Shown one piece after another: positions 23,325 to 31,972 of a stretch of 64,000 nt of DNA. Location: NCBI RefSeq assembly GCF_014235185.1, contig NZ_CP060131.1, forward strand, positions 5,339,501 through 5,403,500, read 5' to 3'. Under the pieces are notes generated by a model. That model did no database searches. It was not told the DNA's origin and saw only the letters and a list, made by a program, of their open reading frames with translations. Source of the stretch: Pseudonocardia petroleophila. GTDB taxonomy: Bacteria; Actinomycetota; Actinomycetes; Mycobacteriales; Pseudonocardiaceae. Positions within the stretch are counted from its first letter, which is position 1. Each line of letters starts with the position of its first letter. Made by a program: the position numbers and the translations under genes.

Positions 23325-25700
23325 CTACGAGAGGTGCTTGGGCCGCGGGTGCTCCTTCTCCCCCTCCTCGGAGTCGACCCCGTTCTGGCCCGACGTGACG
23401 CCCGACGAGGACGTCGAGTCCGCCCGGGACAGCGAGACGATCACCGACTTGGACGCGGGCTGGTGGCTGCCCTCCGCGACGTGGTCCAGCGGCACCAGCG
23501 GGTTGGTCTCCGGGTAGTACGCCGCCGCCGTGCCGCGCGGGGTGTCGTACTCCACGATCCGGAAGTCGCGGGCGGTGCGCTCGATGTCGTCGTCGTCCCA
23601 GCGGGTCGACAGGTCGACGTGGTCGCCGTCGTCGAAGCCGAGTGCGGCGATGTCGTCGCGGTGCAGGAACACCACGCGGCGCCCGCCCTCGATCCCGCGG
23701 TAGCGGTCGGAGAGCCCGTAGATCGTGGTGTTGAACTGGTCGTGGCTGCGCATCGTCTGCAGCAGCAGGTGCCCGTCGGGCACGTGCAGCACCTCCACGG
23801 GCGACACGACGAACTCGGCCGCCCCGGACTCCGTCGGGAACGTCCGGGAGTCGCGCGGCGGGTGCGGCATGACGAACCCGCCGGGGCGCCGCGCGTTGAC
23901 CTCGTAGCTCTCGCAGCCCGGCACGACGCGCGCGATGTGCTCGCGGATGCGGCGGTAGTCCTGGCGCATCGGGGACCAGTCGATGCCGTAGCGGTCACCC
24001 AGCGCCGCCTCGGCGATCCCGGTGATGATCGCGACCTCCGAGCGCAGCAGCGGGCCGGCGGGCGGCAGCGGGCCACGGCTGGAGTGCACCGAGCACGTCG
24101 AGTCCTCGACGGAGATCCACTGCGGGCCGGTGGCCTGGACGTCCTTCTCCGTGCGTCCCAGCGTCGGCAGGATCAGGGCGATCTCGCCGCACACGAGGTG
24201 GCTGCGGTTGACCTTCGTCGAGATCTGGACGGTCAGCCGCGTCCTGCGCAGGGCCGTCGCCGTGACGTCCGTGTCCGGGGTGGCCTGCGCGAAGTTGCCG
24301 CCGAGCCCGACGAAGACCTTGACCTTCCCGTCGCGCATCGCCCGCACCGAGTCGACGGTGTCGAGCCCGTGCTCGCGCGGCGGGTCGAACCCGAACTCCG
24401 CCTGCAGCGAGTCGAGGAAGGCGTCCGGCACCCGCTCCCAGATGCCCATCGTGCGGTCGCCCTGCACGTTGGAGTGCCCGCGGACGGGGAACAGCCCGGC
24501 CCCGTCGCGCCCGATGTTGCCCTGGGCCAGGGCGACGTTGGTGATCTCCTTGATCGTCGCGACGCCGTTGCGGTGCTGGGTGACGCCCATCGCCCAGCAG
24601 AACACGGTGCCCCGGGAGTCGCGCAGCATCTCCGCGGCGCGCGTGATCTCCTCGCGGGTCAGCCCGGTGGAGGCCAGCACCGCGTCCCAGTCCAGCGCCT
24701 CGACGTGCTTCTTCCAGGCGTCGAAGCCGGTGGTGTGGCGCTCGATGAAGTCGTGGTCGAGGGCGTCCCACTCGACGAGCAGCGACCCGATGGCCTGGAA
24801 CAGCGCGAGGTCGCCGTTGATCCGGATCGGCAGGTGCAGGTCCGACAGCGCCGTGCCGTGACCGACGACGCCGCTGGGGCGCTGCGGGTTCTTGAACCGG
24901 GTCAGCCCGGCCTCGCGGAGCGGGTTGATCGTCAGGATCTTCGCGCCGCGCTCCTTGGCCATCTCCAGGTGCGTGAGCATGCGCGGGTGGTTGGTGCCGG
25001 GGTTCTGCCCGGCGATGATGATCAGGTCGGCGGTCTCCAGGTCGCTCATCACGACGCTGGCCTTGCCGATCCCGATCGACTCCTGCAGCGCGATCGACGT
25101 CGACTCGTGGCACATGTTCGAGCAGTCCGGCAGGTTGTTCGTGCCGAAGGCCCGCGCGAGCAGCTGGTAGGCGAACGCGGCCTCGTTCGACGCCCGGCCC
25201 GAGGTGTAGAACGTGGCCTCGTCGGGGCTGTCCAGCGCGCGGAGCTCGCGCCCGATCAGCGCGAACGCGCCCTCCCAGTCGATGGGCCGGTAGTGGGTGT
25301 CACCCGGCTGCTTGACCATCGGGTTCGTGATGCGGCCCTGCTGCCCCAGCCAGTACTCGGAGCGCTCGTCGAGCTCGGCGATGCTGTGCCGCGCGAAGAA
25401 CTCGGGGGTCGCGCGGTCGGTCGTCGCCTCCTCGGCCACGGCCTTGGCGCCGTTCTCGCAGAACTCGGCGAACGAGCGGTGCCCCGGGTCCGGGTCCGGC
25501 CACGCGCAGCTCATGCAGTCGAAGCCCTCGGCCTGGTTGAGCTTCGTCAGCGTGCGGGCGGTGCGGGAGGCCCCCATCCGCTCGAACGACCGCTTGAGCG
25601 ACACCGCGACACCGGGCACCCCCGCCGCCCAGTGCTCCGGGTGGGTCACGCGCAGGTCCGACTCGTCGTAGTCCGTGGTCCGGCGCTTGGGCTGCTTCAT
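23325..25700 (-). CDS. FdhF/YdeP-family molybdopterin oxidoreductase
   Basis: A 791-aa protein of the YdeP branch of the formate dehydrogenase-like family. It reads HPEHWAAGVPGVAVSLKRSFERMG, a short CxxC (GFDCMSCAW), then FYTSGRASNEAAFAYQLLARAFGTNNLPDCSNMCHEST for molybdopterin/FeS contacts. IIAGQNPGTNHPRMLTHLEMAKERGAKILTINPL and GMRSHDQFNTTIYGLSDRY-like cofactor loops follow. YdeP proteins lack a well-defined substrate and are linked to acid or oxidative stress. The ATG at 25700 opens MKQPKRRTTDYDESDL; the long frame extending upstream is an antisense shadow of the nitroreductase gene. Confidence 0.9.
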   Translation of the reverse strand: MKQPKRRTTDYDESDLRVTHPEHWAAGVPGVAVSLKRSFERMGASRTARTLTKLNQAEGFDCMSCAWPDPDPGHRSFAEFCENGAKAVAEEATTDRATPEFFARHSIAELDERSEYWLGQQGRITNPMVKQPGDTHYRPIDWEGAFALIGRELRALDSPDEATFYTSGRASNEAAFAYQLLARAFGTNNLPDCSNMCHESTSIALQESIGIGKASVVMSDLETADLIIIAGQNPGTNHPRMLTHLEMAKERGAKILTINPLREAGLTRFKNPQRPSGVVGHGTALSDLHLPIRINGDLALFQAIGSLLVEWDALDHDFIERHTTGFDAWKKHVEALDWDAVLASTGLTREEITRAAEMLRDSRGTVFCWAMGVTQHRNGVATIKEITNVALAQGNIGRDGAGLFPVRGHSNVQGDRTMGIWERVPDAFLDSLQAEFGFDPPREHGLDTVDSVRAMRDGKVKVFVGLGGNFAQATPDTDVTATALRRTRLTVQISTKVNRSHLVCGEIALILPTLGRTEKDVQATGPQWISVEDSTCSVHSSRGPLPPAGPLLRSEVAIITGIAEAALGDRYGIDWSPMRQDYRRIREHIARVVPGCESYEVNARRPGGFVMPHPPRDSRTFPTESGAAEFVVSPVEVLHVPDGHLLLQTMRSHDQFNTTIYGLSDRYRGIEGGRRVVFLHRDDIAALGFDDGDHVDLSTRWDDDDIERTARDFRIVEYDTPRGTAAAYYPETNPLVPLDHVAEGSHQPASKSVIVSLSRADSTSSSGVTSGQNGVDSEEGEKEHPRPKHLS

Positions 25701-25816
25701 GGGGTGGACGTACCCGCTGCGCCGCCGCGCAACCCGGAGAGGTCCGGATTCCCGGCCGTCCGGCGCACCGGGCTGCGGGTCCGGGGCGTAGCGTCCGGTC
25801 ACCGGCAGCCCGACGA

Positions 25817-25837
25817 CCCGGGGCCGACGGCCCGGGG
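25817..25837. promoter_or_regulatory. near-palindrome upstream of the Acg-type nitroreductase
   Basis: CCCGGGGCC-GAC-GGCCCGGGG has 9-bp arms with one mismatched pair. Its general form (GC arms, short centre) recalls DosR-type boxes, but it lacks the ACTTT centre. It may equally be an attenuating hairpin. Confidence 0.3.
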
Positions 25838-25872
25838 CCGGCGGGCGGGTCGCCGGAATCGGAGGCTGCGCC

Positions 25873-26865
25873 GTGTCGACCGTCCTGCCCGACGCGGCGG
25901 TGCTGCGCCGGGCCGTGGAGTACGCGATCCACGCGCCGTCGGTCCACAACGCCCAGCCGTGGCGGTGGCGGATCGGCCCGGACGGCGTGGACCTGTTCGC
26001 CGACCCCGACCGGCGGCTGCCCGCGACCGACCCCGACGGCCGGGACCTGCTGCTCAGCTGCGGCGCCGCCCTGCACCACCTGCTCGTCGCGCTCGCCGGT
26101 CTCGGGTTCTCCGCGCGGGTCACCCGCTTCCCCGACCCCGAGGACTCCGGGCACCTGGCCCACGTCCGGCCGACCGACGACGTCCCCTCCCCCGGCGCGG
26201 TGCGGCTGGCCGGGGCGATCCCGCGGCGGCACACCGACCGCAGGCGGTTCGCCGCGCGCCACGTCGAGGCGGCCCTCCTCGACGCGCTGGTCCGCACGGC
26301 CGCCGGATGGGGCGCCCACCTGCACGTCGTCGGCCCCGGCGACGCGCGCCGGAGGCTGCTGGAGATCCTCACCCGCTCCGCGACCCTGCAGCGCCAGCAG
26401 GCCGGGTACGCCGCCGAGCTCGCGATCTGGACCGGCCGGCACTCCGGCTCCCGCGACGGCGTCCGCCCCGACGTCGTCGCCGCGGTCGGCGGCGGACGGC
26501 CGGACGACGTCCCGATGCGGCCGTTCCCGCGCGCCGGGCTGGTGCAGCCGCCGCACAGCGTCGAGCACGTCGACGCGTCGGTGCTGACGGTGCTCTCGGC
26601 GGCCACCGGCGACGCACTCGGCACGCTGCGCGCGGGCGAGGCGACGAGCGCGGTGCTGCTGGCCGCGACCGACCTCGGCCTGGCCACCACCCCGTTGAGC
26701 CAGCCGCTGGAGGTCGCCGGCACGCGGACCGCGATCGGCCGCAACGTCGTCGGGCCCCAGCGCTTCCCGCAGATCGTGCTGCGCGTCGGCTGGGCCCATC
26801 CCGACTCCGCGGCGCTGGTGTCCACCCCCCGGCGCGCGCTCGACCACGTCCTGCGCACCGGCTGA
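25873..26865 (+). CDS. Acg-family FMN-binding nitroreductase-like protein
   Basis: A 330-aa tandem nitroreductase-fold protein of the mycobacterial Acg type. It has AVEYAIHAPSVHNAQPWRWRI at the N-terminus (the first half-site), RHTDRRRFA in the middle, and SVLTVLSAATGDALGTLRAGEATSAVLLAATDLGLATTPLSQPLE in the second half. Acg-family proteins bind and sequester FMN in hypoxic or dormant cells and are DosR-controlled in mycobacteria. The GTG at 25873 follows CGGAGG. The adjacent acetate kinase and phosphoketolase support a low-oxygen theme. Confidence 0.88.
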   Translation: MSTVLPDAAVLRRAVEYAIHAPSVHNAQPWRWRIGPDGVDLFADPDRRLPATDPDGRDLLLSCGAALHHLLVALAGLGFSARVTRFPDPEDSGHLAHVRPTDDVPSPGAVRLAGAIPRRHTDRRRFAARHVEAALLDALVRTAAGWGAHLHVVGPGDARRRLLEILTRSATLQRQQAGYAAELAIWTGRHSGSRDGVRPDVVAAVGGGRPDDVPMRPFPRAGLVQPPHSVEHVDASVLTVLSAATGDALGTLRAGEATSAVLLAATDLGLATTPLSQPLEVAGTRTAIGRNVVGPQRFPQIVLRVGWAHPDSAALVSTPRRALDHVLRTG

Positions 26866-26868
26866 GGC

Positions 26869-27942
26869 TCACCCGCCGAGCACGCGGCGGGTCTCGCGCG
26901 CGATCTGCCGGTCCTCCCGCGCGGTCACCACCAGGGTGCGGACGCGCGCGCCCGGCGCGCTCACCTCGGCGTCGCCGCGGGCGGCCGCGTTGAGGGGGCC
27001 GTCGATCCCCACCCCGAGGAACCCCAGCCCGCGCGCCACCCGCCCGCGCACCGCCGCCGAGTTCTCCCCCACCCCGCCGGTGAACGCGAGCGCGTCCAGC
27101 CCGCCGAGCGCGGCGGCCATCGCGGCCACGCCGGCCACCAGGCGGTGCGCGTGGACGTCGAGGGCGAGCCGGGCGTCCGCGTCGCCGCGGTCCGCGGCCG
27201 CCTCGATCACCCTCAGGTCCCCGGACCCGCCGAACGCGGCGAGCCCGGAGCGGTGCTCCAGCGCGGCGGAGACCTCGTCGACCGGCAGCCGCCCGCACAG
27301 CCACAGGACCAGGCCGGGATCGACGCTGCCGGACCGGGTGGCCATGACCAGCCCGTCGAGCGGGGTGAAGCCCATCGTCGTGTCGACGCTGCGGCCGTCG
27401 AGGACCGCGGCCAGCGACGCCCCCGCCCCCAGGTGGCAGGTGACGAGCCGGTGGACCGGCCCGCCGAGGAGCTCCCCGACCCGGGTGGTGCAGGAGGCGT
27501 GGGACAGCCCGTGGAAGCCGTAGCGGCGCACCCCGAGGTGCTCGCGCCACCCGCGGGGCACCGGGTAGGTCGCGGCCGCGGGCGGCAGCGTCGCGTGGAA
27601 GGCGGTGTCCAGGCAGGCCACCGCGGGCACGTCCGGCAGCAGCGCGGTCACGGCGTCGAGCGCGGCGAGCGCCGGGGGCTGGTGCAGCGGGGCCAGGTCG
27701 GTCAGGTCCGCCAGGCGCGCGCGGACCGCGGCGTCGACCCGCACCGGCCCGGTGAACGACGTCCCCCCGTGCACGACGCGGTGCCCGACGGCGTCGGGCC
27801 CCGGCCAGCCGCGCAGCGCGTCGGTGACCTCCGCGGGGCCGACGCCCCCGGGCAGGTCCGCGCTCCGCTCGACGGCGTCGCGGGCGTCGAGCAGGCGCAG
27901 CTTCATGCTCGACGACCCGGCGTTGACGACCAGCACCCGCAC
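26869..27942 (-). CDS. ackA: acetate kinase
   Basis: A 357-aa ASKHA-fold kinase that converts acetyl phosphate and ADP to acetate and ATP. Diagnostic motifs are VVNAGSSSMKL at the N-terminus, GHRVVHGG, DTAFHATLP, YGFHGLSHAS, CHLGAGASLAAV, DTTMGFTPLDGLVMATRSG, and FTGGVGENSAAVR. It is somewhat short for the family (~400). It begins with GTG one nucleotide after the phosphoketolase stop, so the two are translationally coupled: phosphoketolase supplies acetyl phosphate and this enzyme captures it as ATP. Confidence 0.96.
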   Translation of the reverse strand: MRVLVVNAGSSSMKLRLLDARDAVERSADLPGGVGPAEVTDALRGWPGPDAVGHRVVHGGTSFTGPVRVDAAVRARLADLTDLAPLHQPPALAALDAVTALLPDVPAVACLDTAFHATLPPAAATYPVPRGWREHLGVRRYGFHGLSHASCTTRVGELLGGPVHRLVTCHLGAGASLAAVLDGRSVDTTMGFTPLDGLVMATRSGSVDPGLVLWLCGRLPVDEVSAALEHRSGLAAFGGSGDLRVIEAAADRGDADARLALDVHAHRLVAGVAAMAAALGGLDALAFTGGVGENSAAVRGRVARGLGFLGVGIDGPLNAAARGDAEVSAPGARVRTLVVTAREDRQIARETRRVLGG

Positions 27943-27943
27943 G

Positions 27944-30334
27944 TCAGGACCGGTCCGGCCACACCCAGTCGGCGATGGCGGGGTCGTCCTCGCCGTGCTC
28001 GCGGGTGTGGGCGCGGGCGGCGATCCGGGCGTCGACCATCCGCTGCCGCACCGTCGCCCCGGCGGCGCCGAGCCCCGGTACGCGGTCGATGACGTCCATG
28101 ACCAGCCGGAACCGGTCGAGGTCGTTCATCATCACCATGTCGAACGGCGTCGTGGTCGTGCCCTCCTCCGTGTAGCCGCGCACGTGGATGTTGCGGTGGT
28201 TGGTGCGCCGGTAGGTCAACCGGTGGATCAGCGACGGGTAGCCGTGGTAGGCGAAGATCACCGGCTTGTCGGTGGTGAACAGGGCGTCGAAGTCGCGGTC
28301 GGGCAGCCCGTGCGGGTGCTCGGTGGCGGGTTCGAGGCGCATCAGGTCCACGACGTTGACCAGCCGCACGCTCAGCTGCGGCAGGTGCGTGCACAGCAGG
28401 TCGGCCGCGGCCACGGCCTCCAGGGTCGGGGTGTCGCCCGCGCAGGCGAGGACGACGTCGGGGCCGGTCTCCGTTCCCGGGGCGTCGGCGGTCCCGGCCC
28501 ACGGCCAGATCCCCAGTCCGCGGGTGCAGTGCGCGACCGCCTCGTCCATCGTCAGGTAGTTCAGCGCCGGCTGCTTGCCCGCGACGATCACGTTGACGTA
28601 CTGCCGGCTGCGCAGGCAGTGGTCGGCCACGGAGAGCAGCGTGTTGGCGTCCGGCGGCAGGTAGACGCGGACGACCGCGGCCTTCTTGTTGACCACGTGG
28701 TCGATGAAGCCCGGGTCCTGGTGGGACAGGCCGTTGTGGTCCTGGCGCCAGACGTGGCTGGTCAGCAGGTAGTTCAGCGACGCGATCGGGGCCCGCCACG
28801 GGATGTGGTTCGTGGTCTTGAGCCACTTCGCGTGCTGGTTGACCATCGAGTCGACGATGTGCACGAACGCCTCGTAGCAGGTGAACATGCCGTGCCGCCC
28901 GGTCAGCAGGTAGCCCTCCAGCCAGCCCTGGCACAGGTGCTCGGACAGCACCTCCATCACCCGTCCGTCCGGGGCGAGGTGGTCGTCGCCGGGGACGGTC
29001 TGCGCGACCCAGGCGCGGTCGGTCACCTCGAACACCGCCTGCAGCCGGTTCGACGCCGTCTCGTCCGGGCCCATGAGCCGGAACCGGTCCGGGTTGGCGA
29101 CGATCACGTCGCGCAGCAGGCCGCCCAGCACGCCGGTGGCGCTGCTCGACCCGGTCCCCGGCCGCTCGACGGGCACGGCGTGGGCGCGGAAGTCCGGCAT
29201 CACCAGGTCGCGCAGCAGCAGCCCGCCGTTGGTGTGCGGGTTGGCGCTCATCCGGCGGGACCCGCGCGGGGCCAGGGCCCGCAGCTCCGGCAGGAGCGCA
29301 CCGGTCGCGTCGAACAGCTCCTCGGGGCGGTAGCTGCGCATCCACTCCTCGAGCAGCGCGCGGTGGGCCGGGTCCGTCCGGGTCTGCGCGACCGGAACCT
29401 GGTGGGCCCGGAAGGTGCCCTCGACGGGGAGCCCGTCGACCTCCTTCGGGCCCGTCCAGCCCTTCGGGGTGCGCAGGACGATCATCGGCCACGCCGGACG
29501 CGTCACCGCGCCGCCGCTGCGGGCCGCGCGCTGGATCGCGGCGATCTCGTCGAGCACCGCGTCGAGGGTCGCCGCGAGCCGGGCGTGGACCGTCATGGGG
29601 TCGTCACCGGAGACGACGTGCGGCGCGTAGCCGTAGCCGCGCATCAGGTCGAGCAGCTCGGACTCCGGGATGCGGGCCAGCACCGTCGGGTTGGCGATCT
29701 TGTAGCCGTTGAGGTGCAGCACCGGGAGCACCGCCCCGTCGGTGACCGGGTTGAGGAAGGTGTTCGAGTGCCAGCTCGCCGCGAGCGGGCCGGTCTCGGC
29801 CTCTCCGTCGCCCACGACGCACAGCGCGACCAGGTCGGGGTTGTCGAACACCGCGCCGAACGCGTGCACCAGCGCGTAGCCCAGCTCGCCGCCCTCGTGG
29901 ATCGAGCCGGGCGTCTCGGGCGCGACGTGGCTGGGGATGCCGCCGGGGAAGGAGAACTGGCGGAACAGCGCGCGCATGCCGTTCTCGTCGGTGCCGATCG
30001 ACGGGTACACCTCGCTGTAGGTGCCCTCGAGGTAGGCGTTGGCGACGAGCCCGGGCCCGCCGTGGCCGGGACCGGTGACGTAGAGGGCGTCGAGGTCGCG
30101 GTCCCGGATCGCCCGGTTCATGTGCGCGTAGAGCAGGTTCAGCCCGGGTGTCGTGCCCCAGTGCCCCAGCAGCCGCGGCTTGACGTGCGCGGCGGCGAGC
30201 GGCTCGCGCAGCAGCGGGTTGTCCAGCAGGTAGATCTGGCCGACGGACAGGTAGTTGGCGGCCCGCCACCAGGCGTCGATCAGCTCCAGCTCGGCGGTGG
30301 TGCAGGTCGGGGTCGGCGCGGGGGTGTGCAGCAC
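27944..30334 (-). CDS. xfp: xylulose-5-phosphate/fructose-6-phosphate phosphoketolase
   Basis: A 796-aa thiamine-diphosphate enzyme that cleaves xylulose-5-P (and often fructose-6-P) to acetyl phosphate and an aldose phosphate. Family signatures are WWRAANYLSVGQIYL, LGHWGTTPGLN, VTGPGHGGPGLVA and YPSIGTDENGMRALFRQFSFPGGIPSH. VVGDGEAETGPLAASWHS is the ThDP-binding GDGExE motif, and the C-terminal FAYHGYPSLIHRLTYRRTNH is also conserved. Length matches Xfp (~790-830). The GTG at 30334 is preceded by GGTGGGG. First gene of an operon with ackA, forming a bypass from sugar phosphates to acetate plus ATP. Confidence 0.96.
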   Translation of the reverse strand: MLHTPAPTPTCTTAELELIDAWWRAANYLSVGQIYLLDNPLLREPLAAAHVKPRLLGHWGTTPGLNLLYAHMNRAIRDRDLDALYVTGPGHGGPGLVANAYLEGTYSEVYPSIGTDENGMRALFRQFSFPGGIPSHVAPETPGSIHEGGELGYALVHAFGAVFDNPDLVALCVVGDGEAETGPLAASWHSNTFLNPVTDGAVLPVLHLNGYKIANPTVLARIPESELLDLMRGYGYAPHVVSGDDPMTVHARLAATLDAVLDEIAAIQRAARSGGAVTRPAWPMIVLRTPKGWTGPKEVDGLPVEGTFRAHQVPVAQTRTDPAHRALLEEWMRSYRPEELFDATGALLPELRALAPRGSRRMSANPHTNGGLLLRDLVMPDFRAHAVPVERPGTGSSSATGVLGGLLRDVIVANPDRFRLMGPDETASNRLQAVFEVTDRAWVAQTVPGDDHLAPDGRVMEVLSEHLCQGWLEGYLLTGRHGMFTCYEAFVHIVDSMVNQHAKWLKTTNHIPWRAPIASLNYLLTSHVWRQDHNGLSHQDPGFIDHVVNKKAAVVRVYLPPDANTLLSVADHCLRSRQYVNVIVAGKQPALNYLTMDEAVAHCTRGLGIWPWAGTADAPGTETGPDVVLACAGDTPTLEAVAAADLLCTHLPQLSVRLVNVVDLMRLEPATEHPHGLPDRDFDALFTTDKPVIFAYHGYPSLIHRLTYRRTNHRNIHVRGYTEEGTTTTPFDMVMMNDLDRFRLVMDVIDRVPGLGAAGATVRQRMVDARIAARAHTREHGEDDPAIADWVWPDRS

Positions 30335-30405
30335 GGCCCCACCGTGACCCGGGTGGCGCGGGCGCCGGTACCGGCGAAGGTCCCCGCCCGCCGGGCCGGT
30401 CGGGC

Positions 30406-31269
30406 CTAGCGGGCCACGAGCTCGTCGACGACCCACCGCGCGACGCACGCCGGATAGGGCGCCGGCAGCCCCAGTACGACGTGGGAGAAGCCCGCACCGA
30501 CCGCCTCCCGGATCGCGTCCCGGGTGGCGGCGGGGTCGTCGTAGGAGACCGGCAGGTGGATCGAGCGGGTGATCGAGGCCGGGTCGCGGCCGATGTCGGC
30601 GCAGTAGCGATCCAGGAGCGCGCTGCGGGCAACGGCGTCGGCGAGGTCGCCGCCCGGGATGTTCCACAGGTCGGCGTGCTCGGCGACCACCCGCAGCGTC
30701 GACGCGGCCCGGCCGCCGATCATGATCGGCGGGTGCGGGCGCTGGACCGGCTTGGGGCTGGCGAAGGCGCCGGTGAGGCGCACGTGCGCGCCGTGGGCGT
30801 CGAACGGCTCGTCGGAGGTCCAGAGCCGCCGGATCACCGTGAGCGCCTCCGCGAGCCCGGCGACGGCGTCGGCGGCGTCGTGGAAGGGCAGCCCGTGCGC
30901 GTCGTACTCCCGGCGCGCCAGCGGGTGACCGGGCCGGGACCCCACGCCGATGCCGAAGTCGAGCCGGCCGCCGGAGACGACGTCGACGGTCGTGGCGATC
31001 TTGGCCAGCACCGCGGGCGGGCGGAACCGGTTGCTGGTGACGAGGACGCCGAGGCGCAGCCGCTCGGTGTGCGCGGCCAGTGCCGAGAGCAGCGTCCAGC
31101 CCTCGAACGTCGGTCCGGCCGGGTCGCCGAAGATCGGCATGAGGTGGTCGAACAGCCACGCGTGCTCGATCTCCGGGAGCGCGTCGGCCTCGCGCCAGAC
31201 CCGGAGGAGGTCGGGGTAGGCGACCTGGGAGGGGGCGGTCATGATCCCGAACCGGGTGGGGTGCGACAT
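30406..31269 (-). CDS. LLM-class F420-dependent oxidoreductase
   Basis: A 287-aa luciferase-like TIM-barrel protein. It reads RFGIMTAPSQVAYPDLLRVWREADALPEIEHAWLFDHLMPI, then LGVLVTSNRFRPPAVLAKIATTVDVVSGGRLDFGIGVGSR and PKPVQRPHPPIMIGG. This is the cofactor-binding pattern of the F420-dependent (rather than FMN) subgroup common in actinobacteria. The substrate is unknown. It stands divergent from a TetR gene with 91 bp between starts. Two inverted repeats in that gap make it the likely repressed target. Confidence 0.88.
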   Translation of the reverse strand: MSHPTRFGIMTAPSQVAYPDLLRVWREADALPEIEHAWLFDHLMPIFGDPAGPTFEGWTLLSALAAHTERLRLGVLVTSNRFRPPAVLAKIATTVDVVSGGRLDFGIGVGSRPGHPLARREYDAHGLPFHDAADAVAGLAEALTVIRRLWTSDEPFDAHGAHVRLTGAFASPKPVQRPHPPIMIGGRAASTLRVVAEHADLWNIPGGDLADAVARSALLDRYCADIGRDPASITRSIHLPVSYDDPAATRDAIREAVGAGFSHVVLGLPAPYPACVARWVVDELVAR

Positions 31270-31301
31270 GGTGGGGCCTCTCTGGCACGCTCACAACAAG
31301 T

Positions 31302-31345
31302 GGAACAACGTTCCGTTCACACGATACGGAACCGTGTTCCGTATC
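31302..31345. promoter_or_regulatory. tandem TetR operators between the LLM oxidoreductase and tetR genes
   Basis: A perfect repeat with 10-bp arms, GATACGGAAC and GTTCCGTATC, 3 bp apart (31323-31345) lies 15 bp before the TetR start. A second shorter one, GGAAC-AAC-GTTCC, is at 31302-31314. Both share the GGAAC/GTTCC core and cover the promoter region of both divergent genes. Confidence 0.75.
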
Positions 31346-31360
31346 GCGAGGAGGGGCGAG

Positions 31361-31972
31361 ATGCCGAGGAAGCGGGCCGACGCACAGCGCAACGAGGCGT
31401 CGCTGCTCGACGCGGCGGCCGCCGCCTTCGTGAACTCCGGCGTGGGCGTCCCGGTCCGCGACGTCGCCGCGGCCGCGGGCGTCGGCGTCGGCACGATCTA
31501 CCGCCACTTCCCGACGCGGGCCGACCTCATCGTCGCCGTCTACCGGCACCAGGTGCAGGCGTGCGCCGAGGCGGGGCCCGCCCTGTTGGCGGGAGGCGCG
31601 GGCCCGCACGCCGCGCTGGCCCGCTGGATCGACCTGTTCGTCGATTTCCTGGTCACCAAGCATGGCCTGGCCGCCGCGCTGCAGTCCGACGACGCCGCCT
31701 TCGCGACCCTGCACGCGCACTTCCTCGACCGGCTCGTGCCGGTGTGCGCCGACCTGCTGTCCGCCGCCGCCGCGGCCGGGGAGATCGCCCCCGGCCAGGA
31801 CCCCTACGAGCTGCTCCGCGGCGTCGGCAACCTCTGCGCCGGCGCGGAGGACGACCCCCGCTACGACGCGCGGCGGATGGTGGCGCTCGTCATCGCCGGG
31901 CTGCGCAGCGGTCCCGGCGTGAGGCCGCTCAGCGACCCGCCGCCGCGATCTCCGCGACGATCCCGCGGGTGA
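31361..31972 (+). CDS. TetR-family transcriptional regulator
   Basis: A 203-aa TetR protein. The N-terminal HTH reads LLDAAAAAFVNSGVGVPVRDVAAAAGVGVGTIYRHFPTRADLIVAVY (residues ~14-60), followed by a helical ligand/dimer domain. It probably represses itself and the divergent LLM oxidoreductase through the paired operators in front of it. The ATG at 31361 follows GAGGGGCG. Its 3' end overlaps the convergent ketopantoate-reductase-like gene by 44 bp. Confidence 0.9.
   Translation: MPRKRADAQRNEASLLDAAAAAFVNSGVGVPVRDVAAAAGVGVGTIYRHFPTRADLIVAVYRHQVQACAEAGPALLAGGAGPHAALARWIDLFVDFLVTKHGLAAALQSDDAAFATLHAHFLDRLVPVCADLLSAAAAAGEIAPGQDPYELLRGVGNLCAGAEDDPRYDARRMVALVIAGLRSGPGVRPLSDPPPRSPRRSRG

Noticed and set aside
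23334..26993. A very long rightward open frame (over 1200 codons) antisense to the molybdopterin oxidoreductase
   Set aside because: It is an Arg/Ala/Pro-rich GC artefact; the opposite strand carries clear YdeP-family motifs and the nitroreductase uses another frame.
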